Shown piece after piece: positions 55,405 through 64,000 of a DNA stretch of 64,000 nt; position 1 is the first letter of the stretch; every line of letters starts with the position of its first letter. The notes beneath the pieces were generated by a model, which saw nothing but the letters and a program-made list of their open reading frames with translations, was not told the origin of the DNA and searched no databases. This DNA comes from Vandiemenella viatica (lineage: Eukaryota; Arthropoda; Insecta; Orthoptera; Morabidae). A program made the translations under genes and the position numbers. The stretch spans positions 147,283,283 through 147,347,282 of the forward strand of contig CM061921.1 in the NCBI GenBank assembly GCA_031002005.1, in the 5' to 3' direction.

Positions 55405-58005
55405 CAGCCCTACAATACTGCAAATGCTCCTGATCCGACAAAATCAGTTCTATTAGGAGGGCATTGCCCACAGGTGGCGGTGTCTCCTGGTCAGATTATA
55501 TATATTGATCAGCTGTTCTGCACCTGAAAAATTGCAATCCTAACGCATGAACAAATGCATTCTGCTACTAGAAAGAGCAAATTTCCAAATACACCTTAAT
55601 CAAGCATGAAGAGGACAGTTTCGTATTATTCATTGCCCTTACATCTCAATGGTTGCTCCCAATAATCTCTCTTCCACGGCCGGCTCTATAAAGCCACTGT
55701 TGCGTGGCAGTATAGCAGAATTGGGGAAAACAATAGTTTTCATATTATAGATCACTTTATTGCTTGTAAGCTTTTAATTTTTGTTTCTATGACTGTCGTT
55801 TTTCTTTTGGCGACTCTAACCTTTGGGATAGCCGTTGTTCTTGTTAGTTTGGCTAGTAGCTTTAACGACTTTTTTAAAAAAAAGTGCTGGCATCTCATAC
55901 AAGTTCCCAAGTGGCCCTTGACCCAGGATCCATTAACTTGGACATAAATATCACTTGCGAAAGAAACTTGGAAAGAAAGGCCTCGGCAACTACGAATTAT
56001 TTGTTTACTGTTATATAAAGTTTCCTTGATTTTCTGGAATTCTTTTAAAACGTTGTAAACAGTGAACAGTTTGATTTAACGCGAGCGTGATGAGTATTAC
56101 AAGCAGTGTAATACATATGTTTCACCAGTTGCATCTCCATATTCATATGGGGGGGGGGGGGTACTTAAAACTCGGTTTATGTACAATTTGGAATGATTTA
56201 AATCGGAAAGACCACTTCCATTTTTTTTAACTTCTGAGCTGTTTATAAACAAAGAACTTGTTATTTCTAGATCTGTTTCATTTCCAATTGCAAACACTCT
56301 CTGCCGCCTAAACTATCTAATAGTTACTGCAGTCGACAGATTCGCGTTGTAATTCGTCTTTTGCATCTTCAGTATTTTTTCGTTGCTTCGTAGCTATTCA
56401 ATACAGTGTAAATTAGTTTTTTTATGGGGTCCAACTGTGCACAAATGTTAGGTCTAATAATCCTTTTCCGAGTATTGAAGAATGTGATAGTGTGTAGACA
56501 AATCACGTGCCAAGGTAGTAGCTTTATTTTCGAGAAGAAAATGAACCTTGTAACAGTCCAGCCTGTTGCTATAGGATCCATTTTACACTGAAAAAGGTGA
56601 ATTAGTTGTATACCTTAACATTTATTTAATCTTACTCCGAAACAAAGCCTTTGAATCCACAACTTATTAAATTTTAAACATTGATTGAAAAATTCTACAA
56701 TAATAACTATTAATGCGGGTTCCTTGCCTACATGAGGACAAAACTACGTTGACCCATTCATCAACAAACATTTTAAATACAACAAATTGAATAAAAAACT
56801 ATATTTTTATTGTCCGGCTACTATCTCAACGATGAAAGCTTTAGAGACATAAGAAATCCTAACTGACAAGCTTCCTTGCCCGGAGTCGTGATCGGGTTTT
56901 TCCTTTCAATCTCAGAAACAAGTGGAGTACATTGAACTTTATCACATTACAATTCGTCGGATGTCTTCATCATGATGCTCAGATGATTCCCTACTATATG
57001 AAAATATTGTCACACGCGACCACAAACTTGGATCGTATTACACATCTTTCCACGTGGTAAAATGATGGTGCGTCCTCTCACCACTCCACTCTCCTCTTCG
57101 TTCCGATCACGACAGATGGCCTCCCTTCCTTCTTGTTGACCAGGTGCATCCAGCCACCCGCTCCTAGCATCCTTTCGGTGACAAATCTCCCAGTCAATCA
57201 CCCATCGGCACATGCAAAGAAAGAAGCGCTACATTTAAGTATTGCCGTGCCCCCCCCCCTCCCACACTCAATCTCTCACACTGGTTCAACCCCTAGCAGA
57301 TGGCGTGGGTGGTGCCTCTTTGCCACGACCTTGGACGCACGCGACTGGACCGAAAATGGAGTGACAGGTGTCACTAAAACCTTAAAGAGGAAAGTTACTT
57401 GAAATCTACATTAAAGTGAGACAGAAGAAAACTGGTGTGCAGGGATTGTCTAGAGTGAATGTGAGACACAGTTTATGAAATGTAGTATTCGTGGGTTCGC
57501 TGCCGGATGATAATACGTGGAAAGACGAACTTTCAACGGCTTTCTCGGCAGCCGTGTTCAGGTCCTATGCGCGCTATCCGACTGCTAGAACTGCAATGCT
57601 GGTCTTGTTTTTTAACACGAGTATATAGTATCGCGCTTCTCTCCCTTCTCTCCCTTCTCTCCATCTCGCTCCGTCGTTCGGGATGGATACGGCTCATTAT
57701 TCATCGGGGCCCACGTGACGGATGCGATATTAAGCTGCAGCTAACGTGAAACTAAGCTAGGTGGTGGGGAGGGGAAGGAGTATTTAGCTATTTAGCCACG
57801 TCGACGCCCGAGAACGGCGTTGCAGTTTTGGCTGTCGCAGCTTGCGTGTAGGACCTGGTTATGACTACTGAGAACGCCGTTGAAAACTTGTCTCTGCACA
57901 TAATCCGGGAAGCGACCGCTCAGTTTTTCCTACGATTACGAGGTGGAGGAATTTCGTTGTGAATTCATAAAGTATATTTTGAAATAACATTTGATGATAA
58001 ACTCG
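55405..58005. other. No recognisable gene
   Basis: Includes a G-run (56150-56161), a pyrimidine-rich (CTCCCTT)n-like tract (about 57635-57665) and a C-run (57251-57258). Frames are short and domainless. The 57100-57850 part is more GC-rich but shows no clear splice sites or known protein. Confidence 0.35.
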
Positions 58006-58017
58006 GTTGCATAGGAC

Positions 58018-58867
58018 CAGCGGCGGCCTTAGCCATTGCGAGGCCCGGGGCGGCAGATCTTTGCGAGGCCCTTGTCCTTTGTATAAAATATGTTAATCGC
58101 AAGTAGGTATTTCTGATCGACGAAAAATGCAAACGTCATGAAAAAATAAATTTCGAGTTATAAAATATTATAGAAGAAAACTTATTAAAAGTTAACAAAC
58201 ATAAAGATGACAAATTTTTATGGATAAATTGAATTACATTAAGGCCTCGAAAGATATACGCAGGGATTTAAAAATGATGTTTGCGACTTTTCCTGAGACT
58301 AAAATATTTAATTAAAGCACAAGAATCTAACGAATGAGCTACGTCATTTTCAATTCAATAATAGAAAGGGCCGAAAACCGATCTTGTGGCATCGAATTCC
58401 TCAAATATGTTTTAATAATTTTTAACTTTTTTCTGCTGACGCAACTGATATACATCTGGTGACAATAATTCTCAAGGCTACTTCGATAGTAGGGTACACT
58501 TCAGTAGTTCAGTTAATGTTTTTTTTTTCTATTATTACTTCATCACCGAGATAAGTCTGTCGTTTTCTTCTTTTACACGGATAAACATATTCAGTTCTTC
58601 ATGCAATTCTAGTCCATCAATATCAGATGTTTCTCCTGCTGTTATACAAATGTGACATTGAATAAATCTGAATGAGAAATTTTGATTAGGTAGTTATTAA
58701 TATATACTATACTACACTACCGACTTTATTTTATTGTTATCACTAATATTTAAAGATAAAATATTTTTTAACATAAATGTTAATCAACTCGGGTAGCTGC
58801 GCGAGGCCCCTCCAGGAGCGAGGCCCTGGGCGATTGCCCTGTTCGCCACCCCCAAAGGCCGCCTCTG
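58018..58867 (-). mobile_element. Internally deleted hAT element
   Basis: 850 bp with ends CAGCGGCGGCCTTAG and, reversed, CAGAGGCGGCCTTTG, flanked by a perfect 8-bp duplication CATAGGAC (58010-58017, 58868-58875). Subterminal GAGGCCC and GGGGCGGC blocks are typical of this hAT group. Inside, only transposase C-terminal remains are left. Confidence 0.9.
58320..58645 (-). pseudogene. hAT transposase C-terminal (hATC) remnant
   Basis: Minus strand: ITAGETSDIDGLELHEELNM upstream, then CISVASAEKS, the hATC signature (VASAERS.S), and after a frameshift LKIIKTYLRNSMPQDRFSAL SIIELKM. Corresponds to roughly the last 110 residues of a DUF4371/ZMYM1-type hAT transposase, part of which is missing from the larger element at 42181-45760. 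Nonfunctional alone. Confidence 0.8.
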
Positions 58868-58879
58868 CATAGGACACAC

Positions 58880-59585
58880 TGTGCGGGTGGTAGAGAGTGG
58901 TTTTGTAGTCCTGCATATACTGAAAGCTCCGATTGACGGAAGGGGTGTGGGTAGTTGTGGCATATTAAACAATGATCAGACTGTTCCTTGAGTAATGTGG
59001 GTAGTATAAACACACATTATAGATATCACATACATGAGTTGCAGTAGGTGCAAATATTGATTGTGAAAGTAACGGAAAAATACAGTCCGTAAGTTATATG
59101 ATAAATGAGACGGGCTAGGAGTCGTTAGAGTACTGGAGGCGAGGGAAACTTGTTCTGAGAGTATGTAAAACATATATTGGTGGTTAAGCCTGGATGAATT
59201 CTGACAAAAAGAATTGGCAGTAATACGTGGTAGATATAAACTGGTACTTGATTTTGAGATGTAATTGAGTGGGAAAATTTTATTTAGACAAGGTAATCGG
59301 GGGCTGTTATAAATTATTAAGAGATGTGTTGAACGTGTTAGTCCAACATCAAAAGTACTTAAATCGAAAATTCTTGCACTTCAAAAGTGCCTGGGTAAAT
59401 TGCCCCCAGGGAATACGCTCCATCGCAATCAATTGGTTATTATCAGTAATAATTCATTCCAGGCGCTTAATGATTCCCTTGTTTATAAATGTAGAATTTC
59501 TCTGGGATGTGACGCCTAAAGTTACTATCGGGAGAGATTTGATTTTAGCAGTTAATGGAATTAAATAAAATAGCAGGTGTATAAT
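58880..59585. other. No recognisable feature
   Basis: A 99-codon frame at 59269-59568 has no recognised domain. Confidence 0.35.
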
Positions 59586-59653
59586 TTATACTATTACAAT
59601 ATGCTTACGATATTAATGCTGCGTTGAATACTCCTACTTTTTCCCAACGTATA

Positions 59654-59677
59654 GACCAAGGCTTAGGTCTTCATCAG
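59654..59677 (-). ncRNA. Hammerhead-like core, disrupted, PLE-B left segment
   Basis: On the minus strand CTGATGA (59671-59677) and the AGACC/GGTCT stem are present, but the GAAA box has become TATA, which should abolish cleavage. Compare 60127-60158. Confidence 0.55.
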
Positions 59678-59728
59678 GGGCCGTTTACCGATTCTGCTAC
59701 AGATTTGTAATTGCGGAAAGGTATTTAT

Positions 59729-59981
59729 AGGCGAAACCGAACGAGCCGTGAACATAAGTGTCACGCCCGTCTGAGGCATCCCACGAAATAGAGTATTGCC
59801 GAACACCAGATGGAAGAAGATCATGAAATTCTGTGGTAAAATAAGAGTGCTAGCTAAAACCGAAGGTTTTCAACAGAGAAAAGTACGAGAGGCTATTGAA
59901 ATATTCAGACAACTTAACAACCTCAACAAGGATGGTGGTTATGGTCTAAGCCAAGCTTGGATATGTGTGTTAGATAAATAA
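59729..59981 (+). pseudogene. PLE GIY-YIG endonuclease C-terminal remnant (family B)
   Basis: Frame pieces: IGETERAVNI (the YIG half of the motif, from about 59730), IAEHQMEEDHEILW in another frame, then from 59796 the frame ending RVLAKTEGFQQRKVREAIEI, FRQLNNLNKDGGYGLSQAW and a stop at 59981. The REAIEI...NNLN.D.GY.LS..W tail is the conserved end of Penelope-like polyproteins. At least two frameshifts; GIY and the reverse transcriptase are missing. Confidence 0.82.
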
Positions 59982-60126
59982 TTAACTCTGGACCCACAGA
60001 TATTAAATCGTAAAAAGCATATCTCTGGGTAATCGATATTGTCAAACACTCGACAGTACAAATACGTAAACAACCAGCGCGCCAGTCTCCAGCAGATCAG
60101 TCTGTAGCAGAATCGGTAGACGGCCC

Positions 60127-60158
60127 CTGATGAAGACCTAAGCCCTGGTCGAAACGTC
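60127..60158 (+). ncRNA. Hammerhead ribozyme core, intact, PLE-B right segment
   Basis: CTGATGA (60127-60133), stem II AGACC/GGTC closing a short loop, GAAA (60151-60154), then C and GTC (60156-60158), a valid cleavage triplet with a minimal stem III. This matches the small hammerheads described in Penelope-like elements. Stem I pairing is not evident by eye, so activity may need a dimer or be lost. Confidence 0.65.
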
Positions 60159-60239
60159 GGAAACAAGAAGAATTAGGAGTACTCAACGCAGCATTAAACC
60201 CGTAAGCAAATTACATTATATTAGTATAGAATGATGGCT

Positions 60240-60850
60240 GCGTAAACAAACATATCTTTTATCGATGTATAATTTACCAAAGTTCTCAGATTCGCTAATT
60301 TTTTGCTGTGAGAATTGTTAAATCGTCGGTGAAAATGAATCTCAGCCTTATAAAGAGAGATTTTATACTTAAATCTTGGCAATTACAAGCGAGAAGATTA
60401 CATGTACATTATTTTAAGGGGAATTTCAGTGACTATCTGTTTTTGACTAGCCGCGCAATCTGTAAAGTCTGTAAACGGGATGAGTCAAAGATGTAGGCTC
60501 TATATCAACAGACGAATAAGTTGAGCGTGGACGCGTCCCGATTCAGGCTTAATTTTTGTATCGCTACTTCCGGGGTCGTGCGATATTCAATACCTTAGCA
60601 TACATCCACACGATGATGCATATACCCGGCTGCATCTGGCAGCGTATCATGACATCTCCTCTTCCTTGTAGCACTGACAGATTGTTCAATATTGTCGCCA
60701 TATATAATACACGAGTGAAACAATGAAATAACACCGCATTGTCTGCCTGCACAGTTGAATACCATCTGCTCGATTGCAAACTTGTTTGCTCGAATCCCTG
60801 TGAGGAAGATTCCATTGCCCGGAACCAAGTCTCGGGTCATGCTATGCTTG
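60240..60850. other. No recognisable feature
   Basis: The 83- and 96-codon minus frames at 60564-60885 have no recognised domain. Confidence 0.35.
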
Positions 60851-60855
60851 TGATA

Positions 60856-60993
60856 ACGGGAATGGCACCTTGCGTATTCAAACAAAACAACTTCTAATTT
60901 TGCTTATGCGGTGTAGGGGTTAGGACGGGAATGGCACCTTGCGTATTCAAACAAAACAACTTCTAATTTTGCTTATGCGGTGTAGGGGTTAGG
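60856..60993. repeat. 69-bp tandem duplication across a SINE start
   Basis: Units 60856-60924 and 60925-60993 appear identical. Each ends with the first bases of the tRNA-derived SINE head (GCTTATGCGGTGTAGGGGTT AGG). Identity implies a recent event or an assembly artefact. Confidence 0.92.
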
Positions 60994-61150
60994 ACGCTGG
61001 CCTCGAGTTGCAAGGGTCTTTGGTTCGAATCCGGTTCGGGCATGGGTGGTTTTGTTGTACCCGTTTTTTTGTAATGGCTTTCGGCAACTAAGCCATTCAG
61101 CCAGCTCAATGTGTTTGATATCTCATCCAGTGAATTAATTTCTCCAGTAC
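60978..61150 (+). mobile_element. tRNA-derived SINE (family F), plus copy
   Basis: Head GGTGTAGGGGTTAGGACG, then GGTTCGAATCCGG (B-box) and TTCGGGCATGG, a head-body junction common in orthopteran SINEs. The body runs into the opposing copy, so the 3' boundary is approximate. Confidence 0.7.
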
Positions 61151-61295
61151 GTTATGATTCCTAAGTATAGACACCACAGGACGGATAGGACATTCACACA
61201 GACACACAACACTTAACATCCATGCCCGCGGCCGGATTCGAACCGGCGACCTTCGGCACGTGGAGCTAGTGCTATAGCCCCTACCCTACCGAAGC
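61150..61295 (-). mobile_element. tRNA-derived SINE (family F), minus copy
   Basis: Reversed: GGTAGGGTAGGGGCTATAGC head, GCCGGTTCGAATCCGGCC (B-box), GCGGGCATGGATGTTAAGTG. It faces the plus copy, 3' ends together, giving an inverted SINE pair. Confidence 0.72.
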
Positions 61296-61347
61296 TTTTT
61301 TCGATTAAAACGAAGAACTTGTGCGAACAGCTATGATAATGTTAAGA

Positions 61348-61602
61348 ACCTTGTTTTTTTTTTAACTGCTTAACGTCTCTTAACTGCGAGGTCTTTAGAG
61401 ATGGGAAAGGATGGGGGGGGGGGGGGGCAAGGAATGGGAAGGAATTCGGCCATGGCATTATGAAGGAAGCACATCGGAATTTGACTGGAGTGATTTGGGA
61501 AATCATGGAAAACCCAAATCTGGATGCCCGGACGGGTATTTGAACCGCCGTCCTCCCGAATGCGAGACCAGAACGCTATCCGTTACACCACCACGCTCGT
61601 TT
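61348..61602 (-). mobile_element. SINE-A copy 22, full length, subfamily A2
   Basis: A2 tail (TTAACGTCTCTTAACTGC on the plus strand) after a T-run at 61353-61361, a complete body, and head to CCACCACGCTCG. A G-run at 61415-61427 lies where other copies have CCCCC in the body. Confidence 0.88.
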
Positions 61603-61609
61603 AGCGCGT

Positions 61610-64000
61610 CCTGTTAGTCAAAACAATCTACCGTACTATAAAAGTTGAAATATATATACACGGAAAACTCTCAATAATACCAAGGGTGGCTGTGTTGCCT
61701 AGAAATCAAACCCATTAGAAATGATATACGACGCTGGAATTATACGCTTTGAATGGTTTTGTGGTGTTCTGTATTGAGATGCTCACCATAACAATTTTAG
61801 AAATCTGCGTGGCCAACGTCAGGTTTAATGATGTGGCGAGCAACTGGATGAAATTCGGCACCTCTGCGGCTACTAACGTATAGCAGTCCAAAAAACGTCC
61901 ACTGTAATTATGGCAAAGACACATTTTTCTGAGCCTCTGCATAGCGTGACGTTATTGGCGAAGTGCGAAAATAGGAATTCACAAAAAATTGCCCGTAACA
62001 CACTACAAATATAATCTTCCCGAAACGTCTCTTAAATTGATTTGTCATTACGAGATGGAAAAATGACCATCCACAGCTACAATGGAGGACGAGAATTTTT
62101 CGGACATAGTAGCATTCTTGCTAGGCTGCACTTGATCACGTATTGTGACTAATTTTGAAGTCTCCTTGCGAAATGTGTTTGGAAGATGGTTATTTGGCAG
62201 CTGAACCTCGCAAGGCCTCCAGTAGTCTGTATTTGACTAGAAATAGCTTAGTGTGTTCTCACAAACTTCGATTCATAACAAGAGATAGTATCTTAATGGA
62301 GTTTTCAGAACTTTTTAAGTTAGTCATTCAATTGTACTGAGAAAATAACCAGGTATGCGCACGCATTTGAGTATTGCACTGAGGAAATGTCTCTCAAAAT
62401 GGTTGCAAGAAGCGTGGACTGTATGCTGCTATTAATGTAACTAGTTGCAGTGAGCAATTGATAAACTAAGATTCCGAATATCCATTAGTTAAAGCAAATG
62501 TTTGCCTTCCCCCCCCCCCCCCCCCCCCCCTTCTCGTGCAAATGGTTTCCGCGATATATTCACTTCTTCCGTTGTTATTCGGTAAAATGTTTTAATCAGT
62601 GGAAATTCTCGTTGATATGTCTGTTGCTTGTGCCTGTGGTTTCTGAAATTTTTTATTTATTTATCGGATATAGTTACAGCAAGTACCGGAACAGTGGCTA
62701 ATTTTTGGATGTAGGCTACTATGTACAGCGCTTAAGTGATGTAAGTATTTTATCTTTTTAGGTGATGAGTTATACAACTGGAAACTGCCGTAAGTTTCAG
62801 AATATATAACAGAAATAGTGTGTAATAAAATATAAATCGGCTAATTTTGCCAAATTGTATGGGTTCAGTTCACAACATGATAAACCGTTCATATTACTTT
62901 ACGGACACCAATGTATCTGTTGTCAAAGCTTTAGCACGTAATTTAAATTTTCAAATCGTACTGTAGCGTTAGTTGATTTTAATGCGGCTTCTATCGACAA
63001 GATTATTTCTACAAAACTTATAGAAAGGTTAACATAGCCCAAGAAATCGTACTCTACCTGCTGTCATTGGCCCTGCTTAAAGTTGTTTCAACGACTATTG
63101 GAAAAGCGATCATGAAACTGTAATTACAATAAAATCGATGGTTAAAATAAAAAGCAAAACCGAAAGTTACGTGTAATAGATTTGAGAAAGATTTAAGCCA
63201 ATCTTTTAAAAACGTTTCCAGAAGATAAGTATCATTTAGAAAATGAGAGAAAGCTTTTTTTTGTGTATTGGTGTGATTGGAATAACTATGTAATGGACAG
63301 GTCAGACGCGGGCGGGATACGGGCGCTACCTGATAAACCGGAGTTGGTGGAAAATTGGGAAATTAATTGAATTGAGAGGCGGGTAAACACTGCGATGGGT
63401 GAAGCGGTTATCGATTTTGGGAGCAATTCGCTTTCTAAACGACTCGTAGGAAACGCTGTAATATTTTGCTTACGTTTAGGAAATTCCATCTGCAAGATGC
63501 AAATCATTTCTGCAGTGATAAACTGATGCGAGATTCCATTCTTGGAGTATGTATTTGTAATCGAATTCCTCTTGAATTTGTATTAAATTCTTGGAAGAAA
63601 GAATCTGCGTACTGGTTGGCTGGATTTGTAGGGAGGACACAAATTTTCATGAAAGGAGACTGAATTAATCACCTGAAATATATGCTGGTATGTCTTTAAC
63701 ATCTGTCTGCAGTAGAATCCATAACAAATGAACGTACTGTATGGTACACGAGATTTACTAATGCCTTTCACAGCAAGAAGCCGTTTTTTTCTGGATTTGC
63801 AAAATGTTTCATCGCACAAATGCTTCTTATCAAAAATCCAACTTAATTTTTGTATCAAAAATTTGCTTCTAAATTACTTAAGTCTCAATGTATCGTTATG
63901 GAGACCGTAGCCTCTAGAAATATAAATGTTACATCACACGTCGTACAAGGAAGAATAAGGGATCCTGATACTTTCTTAATTTTACCAACTGTCGTGCATA
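61610..64000. other. No recognisable gene
   Basis: About 2.4 kb of AT-rich DNA to the window end. It holds a C22 run (62509-62530). Frames at 63286-63507, 63466-63663 and 63583-63858 overlap one another on both strands without domains. Confidence 0.4.
62509..62530. repeat. C22 homopolymer
   Basis: Uninterrupted run of 22 C. Exact length may be unreliable. Confidence 0.95.

Larger units (their letters stand above)
59590..60229 (+). mobile_element. Penelope-like fragment between inverted terminal segments (PLE-B)
   Basis: Inverted segments of about 105-125 bp (59590-59703 and 60101-60229) flank remnants of a GIY-YIG domain on the plus strand. Shared landmarks in the segments: GCAGAATCGGTAGACGGCCC, CTGATGAAGACCTAAGCC, CTCAACGCAGCATTAA, CGTAAGC. 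Terminal repeats in odd orientations are typical of Penelope-like elements. Distinct family from PLE-A. Confidence 0.78.

Noticed and set aside
57133..57402. Possible exon in a GC-richer stretch
   Set aside because: Frame is interrupted by a C-run, with no matching splice sites and no known protein.
59269..59568. 99-codon frame upstream of PLE-B as part of the retroelement
   Set aside because: It lies outside the inverted terminal segments and has no reverse-transcriptase motif.

Overview
The window looks like non-coding DNA from a large, repeat-rich animal genome, most likely an insect and plausibly an orthopteran or other polyneopteran. The reasons are its AT-rich composition, the lack of any long host gene, a dense tRNA-derived SINE family (about 22 copies) whose body resembles repeats I associate with grasshoppers and locusts, and Tc1/mariner, hAT and Penelope-like relics. 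The organism is an inference; no host gene identifies it. The only plausible host coding element is a 114-bp candidate exon (36206-36319). Everything else I can support is transposable-element (TE) derived.

Layout. 1-6 kb: a G-rich minisatellite, an old repeat (family D) split by a SINE, and one copy of an unnamed repeat (family E). 6.0-7.45 kb: a Tc1-like transposon rearranged into a near-perfect palindrome. 8.4-10 kb: the second family E copy, inverted, and a SINE split by a MITE with 3-bp target duplications. 11.8-13.0 kb: two mariner-like elements end to end, the second carrying a SINE. 14-30 kb: many SINE-A copies, MITE copies, family D copies, two LINE 3' ends, and a second, more diverged palindromic Tc1 derivative (21183-21941). 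30.5-32.1 kb: a GC-rich unit with 103-bp terminal inverted repeats and a hairpin beside each. 33.3 kb: a small hAT MITE. 34.0-35.7 kb: an inverted pair of Penelope-like GIY-YIG ends, each with a hammerhead-like core at the stop codon. 36.2 kb: the candidate exon. 37.5-38.5 kb: a decayed Tc1 transposase. 41-45.8 kb: a hATC relic and a 3.6-kb hAT element with DUF4371-type transposase remains. 46.7-47.7 kb: a (TA)n-linked dispersed repeat. 52-53.8 kb: a Tc1 relic broken by two younger insertions. 58.0-58.9 kb: a deleted hAT keeping only transposase C-terminal remains. 59.6-60.2 kb: a second Penelope-like fragment between inverted terminal segments, one with an intact hammerhead core. 60.9-61.6 kb: facing tRNA-derived SINEs, a recent tandem duplication and a SINE-A copy.

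The parts do not form a pathway. The recurring theme is inverted duplication: two Tc1 palindromes, two Penelope inverted structures, two inverted SINE pairs and the TIR-plus-hairpin unit could all form long double-stranded RNA if transcribed. Several insertions keep clear target-site duplications (TA, 3 bp, 8 bp, 9 bp), so relative ages can be read from nesting.
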